This document shows, piece after piece, positions 34,541-43,019 of a stretch of 64,000 bases of DNA. The notes under the pieces were generated by a model. It was not told the origin of the DNA. It searched no databases and saw only the letters and a program-made list of their open reading frames with translations. The DNA lies in assembly GCF_001182745.1 (NCBI RefSeq), contig NZ_LN868939.1:496001-560000 (forward strand), written 5' to 3'. This stretch comes from Nocardia farcinica (GTDB lineage: Bacteria > Actinomycetota > Actinomycetes > Mycobacteriales > Mycobacteriaceae). A program made the position numbers and the translations under genes. The first letter of the stretch is position 1; every line of letters begins with the position of its first letter.

Positions 34541-35413
34541 ATGCGCGGAATCATCTTGGCGGGCGGCACCGGTTCGCGGCTGCACCCGATCACGCGCGGG
34601 GTGAGCAAGCAGCTGGTCCCGGTCTACGACAAACCGATGATCTACTACCCGCTGTCCACCCTGATGCTGGCCGGCATCAGGGACGTCCTGGTGATCACCA
34701 CCCCCGAGGACGCGCAGGCCTTCCGGCGGCTGCTCGGCGACGGCAGCCAGTTCGGTATCGCGATCAGTTACGTGGTGCAACCGGAGCCGGACGGCCTGGC
34801 CCGCGCCTTCGTGCTCGGCGCCGACCACATCGGCTCCGACTGCGCGGCTCTGGTGCTGGGCGACAACATCTTCCACGGCCCCGGTCTCGGTACCAGCCTG
34901 GAGCGCTTCGACGGCATCTCCGGCGGTGCGGTGTTCGCCTACTGGGTCTCCGATCCCACCGCCTACGGCGTGGTCGAATTCGCCGAGGGCAAAGCGATTT
35001 CCATCGAGGAGAAGCCGAAGGTGCCGCGGTCGAACTACGCGATCCCCGGCCTGTACTTCTACGACAACGACGTGGTGGAGATCGCGCGTGGGCTGCGGCC
35101 GTCGGCACGCGGCGAGTACGAGATCACCGACATCAACCGGGCCTATCTCGAGCAGGGCAGGTTGCAGGTCGAGGTGCTGGCCCGCGGCACCGCCTGGCTG
35201 GACACCGGCACCTTCGATTCGCTGCTCGACGCCGCCAACTACGTGCGCACCATCGAGGAACGCCAGGGCCTGAAGATCGGCGTGCCCGAGGAGGTCGCCT
35301 GGCGGATGGGTTTCATCGACGACGAGGGTTTGCGGGCGGTGGCCGAACCGCTGGTCCGGTCCGGTTACGGCAGCTATCTGCTCGACCTGCTCGAACGCGG
35401 ACGGGATTGGTGA
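34541..35413 (+). CDS. rmlA: glucose-1-phosphate thymidylyltransferase
   Basis: Encodes 290 residues. The nucleotidyltransferase signature [20 protein letters not shown] opens the protein, followed by [20 protein letters not shown] and VLGDNIFHG with the metal-binding aspartate, and [20 protein letters not shown]. It joins dTTP and glucose-1-phosphate to give dTDP-glucose, the first and feedback-controlled step toward dTDP-rhamnose. rmlC starts one base after its stop, so the two form an operon. Confidence 0.93.
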   Translation: MRGIILAGGTGSRLHPITRGVSKQLVPVYDKPMIYYPLSTLMLAGIRDVLVITTPEDAQAFRRLLGDGSQFGIAISYVVQPEPDGLARAFVLGADHIGSDCAALVLGDNIFHGPGLGTSLERFDGISGGAVFAYWVSDPTAYGVVEFAEGKAISIEEKPKVPRSNYAIPGLYFYDNDVVEIARGLRPSARGEYEITDINRAYLEQGRLQVEVLARGTAWLDTGTFDSLLDAANYVRTIEERQGLKIGVPEEVAWRMGFIDDEGLRAVAEPLVRSGYGSYLLDLLERGRDW

Positions 35414-35414
35414 G

Positions 35415-35963
35415 ATGGAGATCCGGGAGCTCTCGATTCCGGGGGCGTGGGTGGTCACCCCGCGCGTGTTCCACGACGAGCGGGGCAGCTTCGCCGAGGC
35501 GTTCAAGGCCTCGGAGTTCGAGAAGGCCACCGGCCGGCCGATGGACCTGCGGCAGGTGAACTGCTCGGTGTCGGCGGCCGGGGTGCTGCGCGGCATCCAC
35601 TACACCGAGAACCCGCCCGGTCAGGCCAAGTATGTGACCTGCGTGCGCGGCGCCTTCCTGGATGTGGTGGTCGACCTGCGCCGCGGCTCACCCACCTACG
35701 GCCGCTGGGACAGCGTGCTGCTCGACGACGTGGACCGCCGCTCGGTGTTCGTGTCCGAGGGCCTCGGCCACGCCATCCTGTCGCTGGAGGACGACTCCAC
35801 CGTCACCTATCTGTGTTCGCTCGAGTACACCCCGGAGCTGGACGGCGAGATCGACGCCTTCGATCCGACCCTGGCCATCGAGTGGCCGCGCACCGGCCGC
35901 GACGGCAGGCCGCTGACCTACCTGCGTTCGCCGAAAGACACTGCCGCCCCGCCCTTCTCCTGA
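35415..35963 (+). CDS. rmlC: dTDP-4-dehydrorhamnose 3,5-epimerase
   Basis: Encodes 182 residues of the cupin-fold RmlC family. Catalytic His62 (RGIHY) and Lys72 (GQAKY) fall at the canonical positions, and VRGAFLDVVVDLRRGSPTYG and SEGLGHAILSLEDDS are family motifs. It epimerises C3 and C5 of dTDP-4-keto-6-deoxyglucose, making the substrate for RmlD. It is coupled to rmlA. A hairpin follows between it and the convergent MFS gene. Confidence 0.92.
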   Translation: MEIRELSIPGAWVVTPRVFHDERGSFAEAFKASEFEKATGRPMDLRQVNCSVSAAGVLRGIHYTENPPGQAKYVTCVRGAFLDVVVDLRRGSPTYGRWDSVLLDDVDRRSVFVSEGLGHAILSLEDDSTVTYLCSLEYTPELDGEIDAFDPTLAIEWPRTGRDGRPLTYLRSPKDTAAPPFS

Positions 35964-35976
35964 GACGGGCGAACGC

Positions 35977-36001
35977 CCCGTCCGGGTGGTGGCCGGACGG
36001 G
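35977..36001. terminator. hairpin between convergent rmlC and the MFS gene
   Basis: CCCGTCCGG (35977-35985) pairs with CCGGACGGG (35993-36001) around a 7-base loop. It has no T-run but sits between two convergent stops. Confidence 0.5.
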
Positions 36002-36026
36002 ACGCTCTGGCGGGAGGCCGTCGTCG

Positions 36027-37490
36027 TCAGCCGACGAGTTCGACCTCGGGCTCGGCCGCCCGGCGCCTGCGCAGCGCGGGCGCGAAGGCCGACAGCGCGA
36101 CCAGTGCACCGACCACCGCGATGCCCGCGGCGAAGGTCAAGCCGGGCCGGTAGGCATCGAGCATCTGCTGCGGCTCGCCGGAGCCGTGGCCGCCGGAGGA
36201 GATGACGGCGGTGGTCACCGCCAGCATCACCGCGCCGCCGACCTGCATCGCGGTCTGGAGCACGCCCGCGGCCAGGCCCTGCTCGTCGTCATCGATACCG
36301 CTGGTGGCCTGGATGTTGATGGCCGGGAAGCCGATCCAGCCGATGCCGATCAGCAACACGGCGGGCAGGATCATCGTCAGGTAGGACGGGTGCGTGTCCA
36401 GCCGCAGGAACAGCAGGTAACCGACGGCCATCACGGTCATGGTGACGCCGATGATGGGTCCGGTGCCGAAGCGGTCGACCAGCTTGTCGGAGAACACCGC
36501 CGAGAGGGCGACCAGCAGGCCGACCGGCAGCAGCGCCAGCGCCAGCCGCAGCGGCGACCACCCCAGGGTGTCCTGCAGGTACAGCGTGACGATGAACTGC
36601 CAGCTGAAGTAGGAACCGGCCACCGCGACGATCGCCAGCGACGCGCGCACCAGGGTGGTCTTGCGCAGGATGCCCAGCCGCACCAGCGGATGCGCGACCC
36701 GCCGTTCCACCGCGAGGAAGGCCGCGAACAGCACCGCGACCGCGGCGAACGAACCGACCGTGCGGGCCGAGTTCCAGCCCACTTCGGGGGCGGTGACCAC
36801 GGTGTAGACCAGCAGCAGCATGGCCGCGGTGGACAGCGCCGCGCCGAGCAGATCGTGTCCGCCCTCCTCGGCGGGCTCGTCCTTGGGCACCAGCACCCAG
36901 GCCGCCGCCAGCGCGGCCAGGGCGATCGGCACCGGCAGCAGGAAGGTCCAGCGCCAGCCCATGCCGGTCATCAGCCCGCCGAAGAGCAGGCCCGAGGAGT
37001 AGCCGCCCGCGCCGAACACGGTGTAGATCGACAGCGCCTTGTTGCGGGCCGGGCCCTCGGCGAAGGTGGTGGTGATGATCGACAGACCGGTCGGCGCGGT
37101 GAACGCGGCGGCCAGGCCCTTCACGAAGCGGGTCAGGATCAGCAACGGTCCGGAGCTGACCAGGCCGCCCGCCAGCGAGGCGAGGGCGAAGACGGCCAGC
37201 GCGATGAGGAAGACCTTGCGCCGCCCGAGCAGGTCGGCGGTGCGCCCGCCGAGCAGCAGCAGGCCGCCGTAGCCGAGCACGTAGCCGCTGACCAGCCACT
37301 GCAGGGTCGAGGTCGACATGTCGAGTTCGGCGCCGATCGAGGGCAGGGCGACGCCGATCATCGAGACGTCGAGCCCGTCGAGGAACAGCACGACGCACAG
37401 CGTGATCAACATCCCCCACAGCCGGACGGGCCACTTCGTGGGGTCGAGCGCCGGTGCGGCGGCGGCCGAGAGTGTTGCCGGAGAAGTCAT
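36027..37490 (-). CDS. MFS drug-efflux-type transporter (EmrB/QacA-like)
   Basis: Encodes 487 residues with about 14 membrane spans, as in the DHA2 family. The first span pair holds VVLFLDGLDVSMIGVALPSI (motif D1-like), loop 2-3 reads GGRTADLLGRRKVFLIA, and span 5 has the antiporter-like GLLFGGLMTGMGWRWTFLLP. It likely exports hydrophobic compounds by proton antiport. The ATG at 37490 lies seven bases after a TAATGT -10, so the mRNA appears leaderless; a longer in-frame ATG at 37529 lies upstream of this promoter. It is divergent from a MarR gene that is the obvious repressor. Confidence 0.85.
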   Translation of the reverse strand: MTSPATLSAAAAPALDPTKWPVRLWGMLITLCVVLFLDGLDVSMIGVALPSIGAELDMSTSTLQWLVSGYVLGYGGLLLLGGRTADLLGRRKVFLIALAVFALASLAGGLVSSGPLLILTRFVKGLAAAFTAPTGLSIITTTFAEGPARNKALSIYTVFGAGGYSSGLLFGGLMTGMGWRWTFLLPVPIALAALAAAWVLVPKDEPAEEGGHDLLGAALSTAAMLLLVYTVVTAPEVGWNSARTVGSFAAVAVLFAAFLAVERRVAHPLVRLGILRKTTLVRASLAIVAVAGSYFSWQFIVTLYLQDTLGWSPLRLALALLPVGLLVALSAVFSDKLVDRFGTGPIIGVTMTVMAVGYLLFLRLDTHPSYLTMILPAVLLIGIGWIGFPAINIQATSGIDDDEQGLAAGVLQTAMQVGGAVMLAVTTAVISSGGHGSGEPQQMLDAYRPGLTFAAGIAVVGALVALSAFAPALRRRRAAEPEVELVG

Positions 37491-37497
37491 GCCGGGG

Positions 37498-37526
37498 ACA
37501 TTACATGCGTGTGCATTAAATGCCAA
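37498..37526 (-). promoter_or_regulatory. promoter of the MFS gene (leaderless)
   Basis: On the minus strand: -35 TTGGCA (37526-37521), 17-bp spacer, -10 TAATGT (37503-37498), then seven bases to the ATG. Transcription should start at or next to the first base of the start codon. Confidence 0.65.
37513..37523. promoter_or_regulatory. palindromic operator GCATT-a-AATGC
   Basis: A perfect 5-bp inverted repeat around a central A, lying across the spacer and -35 of the MFS promoter. A related ATGC-cgtt-GCAT repeat at 37535-37546 covers the -35 of the opposite promoter. Together they could let MarR repress both genes. Confidence 0.55.
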
Positions 37527-37540
37527 CACATAAAATGCCG

Positions 37541-37569
37541 TTGCATGGAGTAAGGGTCCGGACTAGGAT
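37541..37569 (+). promoter_or_regulatory. promoter of the MarR gene (leaderless)
   Basis: -35 TTGCAT (37541-37546), 17-bp spacer, -10 TAGGAT (37564-37569), with the ATG at 37576 only six bases after the -10. The mRNA would begin at the start codon. Confidence 0.65.
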
Positions 37570-37575
37570 GACGGC

Positions 37576-37980
37576 ATGTCGAAGTCGACCGTGGACACCG
37601 CACGACGCCCGAGCGCGTCGTCGGCACTGGTCGGCCAGTGGCGTGACCTGCTGGATCGGCACGCCGCGGTGAGCTGCGCGCTGGAGAAGGCGCTGCAGAA
37701 CGAGCACGGCATCGGGCTCAGCGAATTCGAGACGCTCGACCGGCTCGTCGACGCCGCCTGCGGCAAGTACCGGATGAGCGATCTGGCCGGCGACATCCAC
37801 CTGAGCCAGAGCGCGCTCTCACGGGCGGTGGCCCGGCTCGAACGCGACGGCCTGGTCGAACGCAGCATGTGCGAGGAAGACCGGCGCGCGATCTTCGTCC
37901 GGATGACGGACAAGGGCCGCGCGGTCTACGAGGCGGCCATGCCCACCCACCGCACGGTGCTGGCCGACACCTGGCACTGA
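37576..37980 (+). CDS. MarR-family transcriptional regulator
   Basis: Encodes 134 residues with the MarR winged helix: LSEFETLDRLVDAACGKYRM, SDLAGDIHLSQSALSRAVAR (recognition helix), and LVERSMCEEDRRAIFVRMTD (wing), with flanking dimerisation helices. It is divergent from the MFS transporter, the standard arrangement of a ligand-responsive efflux repressor. A single cysteine next to the wing could act as a redox sensor, but this is speculative. No ribosome binding site is needed if the mRNA is leaderless, as the promoter suggests. Confidence 0.85.
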   Translation: MSKSTVDTARRPSASSALVGQWRDLLDRHAAVSCALEKALQNEHGIGLSEFETLDRLVDAACGKYRMSDLAGDIHLSQSALSRAVARLERDGLVERSMCEEDRRAIFVRMTDKGRAVYEAAMPTHRTVLADTWH

Positions 37981-37995
37981 CCGCCCGGCGCGGGG

Positions 37996-38880
37996 TCAGG
38001 ACCGGCGGTTCAGTGCCGCCACGGCCTCGTCGAGCGGGGCGCGCGCGTCCACCGCGACGGCGGCGATGCTCGCGAACGCCCGGCGATACCGCTCGATCTC
38101 GGCGTCCTTGTCCAGGTAGACCGGCCCGGTGAAGGCCTCGACGTAGACCACCGGCGGCTCGGGCTGCGCCACGTCACCGAGCGGGAACTCGAGAATCGCG
38201 AATCGGCTCGTCGCCATGCCCGCGTGATAGTCCGACGCCGCGGGCACCACCCGCAGCCGCACCGTCGGCAGTTCGCACATGCGCCGCAGGTGCGCCAGTT
38301 GCTCGGCCGCGACCGCGCGGCCACCGATCCGCTTGTGCAGCACCGCCTCGGCGACCACCACATCCAGCCGCAGCGGCGCACCGGGCCGGGTCAGCAGCGC
38401 CTGCCTGCGGCTGCGCAGGGCGACCCGGCGGTCGATCTCGGTGGCCGTGGCGTCCGGATGGGCGGCGCCGAGCAGGGCACGCGCGTAGGCCTCGGTCTGC
38501 AACAGCCCGGGGACCAGCTCGTTCTCGTAGCCGGCGAGCTGGCGGGCGGCCTCCTCCAGACCGATGTAGATGTCGAAGCCCTCGCCGATGACGTCGCTGT
38601 AGGCGGTCCACCACCCGCGGGCCTTGGTCTCCTTGGCCAGGGCCGCCAGCGGCGCGACCACCTCGTCGGGGGCGCCGTAGATCTTGCACATGGCCTCCAC
38701 GTCGAGGCTGCGCAGCGAGGTCTGGCCGGTCTCGATCCGCCAGATCTTGGCCTCCGACCACTCCAGGTGGCGGGCGGCGGCGCGGGTGGTCATCTTGGCG
38801 CGCGTGCGCAGGTCACGCAGATGCCTGCCGAGTCGTCTGCGCGGCATGGTCGATCCGGTGGTGACCTGCGGTAAAGCCAT
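37996..38880 (-). CDS. XRE-type regulator with DUF5753 domain
   Basis: Encodes 294 residues. The N-terminal helix-turn-helix (RRLGRHLRDLRTRAKMTTRA, then WSEAKIWRIETGQTSLRSLD) is followed by a DUF5753 region with YENELVPGLLQTEAYARALL, VVVAEAVLHKRIGG and VVYVEAFTGPVYLDKDAE. Actinomycetes carry many such regulators, usually next to a short DUF397 protein with which they form antitoxin-like pairs. No DUF397 gene is visible on either side. The ATG at 38880 has AGGGGGA upstream. Role unknown. Confidence 0.82.
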   Translation of the reverse strand: MALPQVTTGSTMPRRRLGRHLRDLRTRAKMTTRAAARHLEWSEAKIWRIETGQTSLRSLDVEAMCKIYGAPDEVVAPLAALAKETKARGWWTAYSDVIGEGFDIYIGLEEAARQLAGYENELVPGLLQTEAYARALLGAAHPDATATEIDRRVALRSRRQALLTRPGAPLRLDVVVAEAVLHKRIGGRAVAAEQLAHLRRMCELPTVRLRVVPAASDYHAGMATSRFAILEFPLGDVAQPEPPVVYVEAFTGPVYLDKDAEIERYRRAFASIAAVAVDARAPLDEAVAALNRRS

Positions 38881-39017
38881 ACTTCCCCCTTGCGCTGCCT
38901 CGGGTTTCCGCCCACGGTCCCGGCGCACCCGAACGGCATTGTTTCACAACAGTTCTGGCAGTTCGCAACACGAACGGACGGCACACCCCCGCGCACCCCG
39001 CGATAGCTAATGTCGAG

Positions 39018-39665
39018 CTATTTCCGCGGATTCCGACCACGGAAGCGCCAGAACTGCACCGCGCGAACATCTTCGGAGAGCTGGTTGACCGGCTCGGCGA
39101 CATCGGAGAGCGCCTGGAACAGATCGTCGGCCAGATCGCTGATGTGCTCCACCCGCGTCGCCAGGCGCGAAGCGTTGACCAGGAACTCCAGCATCAGCCG
39201 CACGGCCGCGGCGATGGTGAGCCCCAACGGGATCGCCACCAGCGCGGCCAGCACGCCGAGCACGATCGAGACCTGCCACAGCAGCACCGTCAGCGCGATC
39301 GGCACGGCGCAGGCGAAGATCAGCCCGAGGATGTAGGCGAGCGGCAGCAACGTCCTGGTGGCCTGCCGGTGGAATTGGACATCGAGCAGCGCGGCGGCGG
39401 CATCGGCGCTCCAGTGCCGGAAATCACGCCCGCTGCGGAAGGGTTCGGCGGGCTCCTCGTCCCGGACGCCGCCCGCCAGCCTGCGCAGCGCCGCGGCTTT
39501 CCAGGCGAGCCAGCGCGACTCGGGCACGTACTCGGACGTACCGCGCCGCGCGGCCGCGTCGGTGCCGGCGGCGTCCGTGCCGGCGGCGTCCGTGCCGGCG
39601 GCGTCCGTGCCGGCGGCGTTCGGATCCGTGCTGGTCGAATCCCCGCGGTTCGCATCCTCGGCCAT
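39018..39665 (-). CDS. DUF4282-type membrane protein
   Basis: Encodes 215 residues. The N-terminus carries four tandem AAGTD repeats, then WSADAAAALLDVQFHRQATR and two membrane spans (LLPLAYILGLIFACAVPIAL and IVLGVLAALVAIPLGLTIAA) followed by a conserved helical tail (RVEHISDLADDLFQALSDVA). The LLD-F-F-x3-TR-LP opening and two-span topology fit DUF4282, of unknown function. It is transcribed alone; the 296-bp gap upstream (39666-39961) shows no gene. Confidence 0.7.
   Translation of the reverse strand: MAEDANRGDSTSTDPNAAGTDAAGTDAAGTDAAGTDAAARRGTSEYVPESRWLAWKAAALRRLAGGVRDEEPAEPFRSGRDFRHWSADAAAALLDVQFHRQATRTLLPLAYILGLIFACAVPIALTVLLWQVSIVLGVLAALVAIPLGLTIAAAVRLMLEFLVNASRLATRVEHISDLADDLFQALSDVAEPVNQLSEDVRAVQFWRFRGRNPRK
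39562..39621. repeat. four 15-bp tandem repeats in the DUF4282 gene
   Basis: The unit GTGCCGGCGGCGTCC occurs at 39562, 39577, 39592 and 39607 (last copy with one change), encoding AAGTD units on the minus strand. Copy number is likely to vary between strains by slippage. Confidence 0.9.
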
Positions 39666-39961
39666 GGCTCACGCTCCTCGGCATCGTTCGCGCCCGGCGG
39701 CACGCCTCGGCCGAATACTGCCCCGATTTCCGCGCCCGAACCACCCCCCAGGAACCTCCCAGGAAGCACACGGCCCGGCCACAGCGACGGAGCCCAGAGT
39801 GGGTGGCGCGGTCGTCCGACGGCGGCGGTATGCTCCCCCGCCGAATGAGACGTACTGCACAGTTCGGGATTTTTTCGGAGATCGCGTAACGCCCGGGGCC
39901 CCGCCCCTCGATACGAACCATGAACGCAGGACCCCCAGAGCATCCGGGAATGGAGAAAACA

Positions 39962-40459
39962 GTGCGCACCACGTTTCCGACTTCCGTCTCCGCGGCCGAC
40001 ATGGACGCCGCGGCGCAGGACTACATCCAGCGCGGGTGGACGGTCGCCGAAACGGCCAACGGGCTGTGCCTGATCACGGACGAGAACGTCTCCGCCATCG
40101 AGATCGGCGGCGAGCTCGCGGGTGAGGTGCGGCGCTTCCTGCGCGCGAACAACCTGACCGGTCCGGTGATCGAGGTTCCCGGCGCCGAGCGCCGTGAGAT
40201 CCACCTGGTCACCGGCGTGCGCAAGGCCGCCATGGCGCTCGACGCGCTGCGCGAGGCCGGCGCCATCGTCTACACCGACGGCGCGGGCGTGCCGCTGCCG
40301 CCGAGCAAGCTGTCCGCCGGTTCGGCCAGCTGGGGCGTCGCGCCCCGCGAGGCCCGCTGGGTCCCGCCGGTGGTCGCCATCGCCGCGGCGGTGCGCTCGG
40401 CCGCCAGCGGCAAGCGCGCGCAGCTCACCGGCGCCCAGCTCACCAGCGTCGCCTGCTGA
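39962..40459 (+). CDS. hypothetical protein (165 aa)
   Basis: Encodes 165 residues from a GTG at 39962 that has GGAG six bases upstream; an ATG at 39920 would lengthen it. The sequence alternates helix and strand (SAADMDAAAQDYIQRGWTVA, LCLITDENVSAIEIGGELAG, VIEVPGAERREIHLVTGVRK), suggesting a compact alpha/beta fold, with a basic Ala/Ser-rich tail ending in a cysteine. The outline is faintly reminiscent of primase-polymerase-like small actinobacterial proteins, but no catalytic residues can be named. Family not recognised. A terminator follows at 40509. Confidence 0.65.
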   Translation: MRTTFPTSVSAADMDAAAQDYIQRGWTVAETANGLCLITDENVSAIEIGGELAGEVRRFLRANNLTGPVIEVPGAERREIHLVTGVRKAAMALDALREAGAIVYTDGAGVPLPPSKLSAGSASWGVAPREARWVPPVVAIAAAVRSAASGKRAQLTGAQLTSVAC

Positions 40460-40508
40460 GTCACCAGCCTGCACGGGCAGCGGCGGCCCGCACTACCTCC
40501 GCTGCCGA

Positions 40509-40541
40509 CGACCGGCATCCGCACGGATGCCGGTCGTTTCT
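40509..40541 (+). terminator. rho-independent terminator
   Basis: CGACCGGCATCC (40509-40520) pairs perfectly with GGATGCCGGTCG (40525-40536), with a GCAC loop and TTT tail. It separates the small hypothetical gene from the molybdoenzyme. Confidence 0.85.
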
Positions 40542-40633
40542 CGTTTCCCCACCCGGTCCGCTATGGGACATTTTTCAGCAAATGTCGCAAACGCTCTTCC
40601 CCTCCGGACGGTCCGGCGGCCAAGATGGGGACT

Positions 40634-42823
40634 ATGGCCCAGATCACCGACTCGGCTCGGAAACTGCTGCGCACCTGCCCGCTCTGTGAGGCCGTGTGCG
40701 GACTCGAGATCACCCTCGACGCCGCCGACCACGTGGTCTCGGTACGCGGTGACAAGCTCGATCCCTTCAGCAAAGGCTTCCTCTGCCCGAAGGGGGCCAG
40801 CCTCGGCAAGCTCGACGAGGACCCCGAGCGCGTCACCGAGCCGATGATCCGCGATCGCGCCACCGGCGCCTGGCGTACGGCGGGCTGGGACGAGGCCTTC
40901 GACTACATCGCCGAACGCTTCCCCGCCATCACCGCCGAGTACGGCAACCAGGCCGTGGGCATGTACGTCGGCAACCCGAACGCGCACACCGTCGCGGGTG
41001 CGCTCTACCTGCCGGTGCTGATCCGCGCGCTCGGCACCAAGAACCTCTTCTCGGCCAGCACCGCCGACCAGATGCCCAAGCAGGTCGCCGCCGGCCTGAT
41101 GTTCGGCGACCCCCTCACCGTGCCCGTGCCGGATCTGGACCGCACCGACTACCTGTTGATGCTCGGCGCGAACCCGCTCGAATCGAACGGATCGCTGTGC
41201 ACCGCACCGGATTTCCCGGGCAGGCTCGCCGCGCTGCGCAAGCGCGGCGGACGGTTCGTTGTGGTCGATCCGCGCGCCACCCGCACCGCGGAACGCGCCG
41301 ACGAGCACCTGTTCATCCGTCCCGGCACCGATGTCTTCCTGCTGTTCGGGCTCGTGCACACGCTGTTCGCCGAGAACCTGACCGAGGTGCGCGTGGCCGT
41401 GAACGGGCTCGACGAGGTGCGCGCGGCCGCCGCCGAATTCACCCCCGAGGTCGTCGCCGCCCACACCGGCGTGCCCGCCGAGACGGTGGTGCGGCTGGCC
41501 CGCGAACTGGCCGCCGCCCCGACGGCGGCGGTGTACGCCAGGATCGGCACCTGCACGGCGGAGTTCGGCACCCTCACCCAGTGGCTTGTCGACGTGCTCA
41601 ACGTCCTGACCGGCAATCTCGACTCCCCCGGCGGCGCGATGTTCGCCACCGCCGCGGCGACCGGCATCGTGCGCAGCAAGCCGTTCCGCACCGGACGCTG
41701 GCGCAGCCGGGTGCGCGGGCTCGCGGAGGCGATGGGGGAGCTGCCGGTGGCCACCCTGGCCGACGAGATCCTCACCCCCGGCGAGGGGCAGATCCGGGCG
41801 ATGGTGACGGTGGCGGGCAATCCGGCGCTCTCCGCGCCCGGCGCCGCCCGCCTCGACGCGGCCCTGGCCGGGCTGGACTTCATGGTGAGCGTGGACCGCT
41901 ACCTCAACGAGACCACCCGGCACGCCGATGTCATCCTGCCGCCGCCGCGCACCGTGCAATCCCCGCACTACGACTTCGCGCTGCTGCAGTTCGCGGTCCG
42001 CAACTACGCGCGATACTCCCGGCCGCTGGTTCCGCTGGGCGACCGGCCCTCCGAAGCGGCCGTGCTGGCCCGGCTCGGCGCCGCGCTCACGGGGCGGCCG
42101 CACCACGGCACCGGCGACCAGGACCCGGTGGCCGCGGTCGACGAGCTGGTGATCGCGGGCATGTTGCACAAGGCCGGTATCCCCGAGCGCCGCGACGAGT
42201 TGATCGGCGCGAACAGCACCGAACAGCGCATCGATCTGATGCTGCGGCTCGGCCCGTACGGCGAATGGAACGGCGGCACGCTGAACCTGCAAGTGCTGCT
42301 GGACAACCCGCACGGCATCGACCTCGGCCCGCTCACCCCGCGGCTGCCCGGCGCGCTGCGCACCGCGTCCGGCGCGGTGGAGCTGGCGCCGGAACCGCTG
42401 CTGGACGATCTCGCCCGGCTGCGCGCCAGGATGGCCGACCAGGCGCCGGAGTTCGTGCTGATCGGCCGCAGGCACCTGCGCTCCAACAACAGCTGGCTGC
42501 ACAACGTGCCCGCCCTGGTCGGCGGCACCAACCGCTGCACACTGCAGATCAATCCCGCCGACGTGGACCGGCTCGGGCTCGGCGATCAGGCGGTGGTGAA
42601 ATCGGCCGCGGGCACGCTGACGGTGCCGCTGGAACCCACCGACACGATCATGCCCGGCGTGGTCAGCCTGCCGCACGGCTGGGGCCACGGCGCGGGCACC
42701 CAGTCGGTGGCCAGGGCGAACGCCGGGGTGAACGCCAATGTGCTGACCGATGATTCGATCGTCGACACCCCATCGGGCAACGCGGTGTTCAACGGCGTGC
42801 CGGTGACCCTGCTGCCCGCCTGA
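40634..42823 (+). CDS. molybdopterin-dependent oxidoreductase (formate dehydrogenase/nitrate reductase-like)
   Basis: Encodes 729 residues of the DMSO-reductase family. The N-terminal 4Fe-4S site is CPLCEAVC, with the fourth cysteine in FLCPKG. Cofactor-binding segments include MLGANPLESNGS, VVDPRATRTAERAD and, in the C-terminal domain, LQINPADVDRLGLGDQAVV. No twin-arginine signal is present, so the enzyme is cytoplasmic. No selenocysteine or obvious metal-ligand cysteine follows GANPLESN, and no electron-transfer subunit is adjacent. ATG 40634 is preferred over 40625. Substrate unknown. Confidence 0.82.
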   Translation: MAQITDSARKLLRTCPLCEAVCGLEITLDAADHVVSVRGDKLDPFSKGFLCPKGASLGKLDEDPERVTEPMIRDRATGAWRTAGWDEAFDYIAERFPAITAEYGNQAVGMYVGNPNAHTVAGALYLPVLIRALGTKNLFSASTADQMPKQVAAGLMFGDPLTVPVPDLDRTDYLLMLGANPLESNGSLCTAPDFPGRLAALRKRGGRFVVVDPRATRTAERADEHLFIRPGTDVFLLFGLVHTLFAENLTEVRVAVNGLDEVRAAAAEFTPEVVAAHTGVPAETVVRLARELAAAPTAAVYARIGTCTAEFGTLTQWLVDVLNVLTGNLDSPGGAMFATAAATGIVRSKPFRTGRWRSRVRGLAEAMGELPVATLADEILTPGEGQIRAMVTVAGNPALSAPGAARLDAALAGLDFMVSVDRYLNETTRHADVILPPPRTVQSPHYDFALLQFAVRNYARYSRPLVPLGDRPSEAAVLARLGAALTGRPHHGTGDQDPVAAVDELVIAGMLHKAGIPERRDELIGANSTEQRIDLMLRLGPYGEWNGGTLNLQVLLDNPHGIDLGPLTPRLPGALRTASGAVELAPEPLLDDLARLRARMADQAPEFVLIGRRHLRSNNSWLHNVPALVGGTNRCTLQINPADVDRLGLGDQAVVKSAAGTLTVPLEPTDTIMPGVVSLPHGWGHGAGTQSVARANAGVNANVLTDDSIVDTPSGNAVFNGVPVTLLPA

Positions 42824-43019
42824 CCAGATCAGAAATCGCTGCGCGACGGCCGGATTCGACATCGACCGGCCGAATTCGCCAATGGTGTGCGCTGTTCGTC
42901 ACTAGAATCGACGCGGATTTCGGTTTCATCACGGTTCGGCTTTTCTTCGTGGCCGGGTTCGCGCGTGGTTCGAGGCGGCACCACGCGGCCCGGATATCGG
43001 CGACCAGTAGGGGGCGCAC

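Noticed and set aside
39562..39621. CRISPR-like repeat array
   Set aside because: Units are contiguous, 15 bp, without spacers and in frame within a coding sequence, so it is an ordinary tandem repeat.
42824..43019. regulatory RNA in the spacer after the molybdoenzyme
   Set aside because: The sequence is less GC-rich but no stable hairpin with T-run or known riboswitch core could be recognised.
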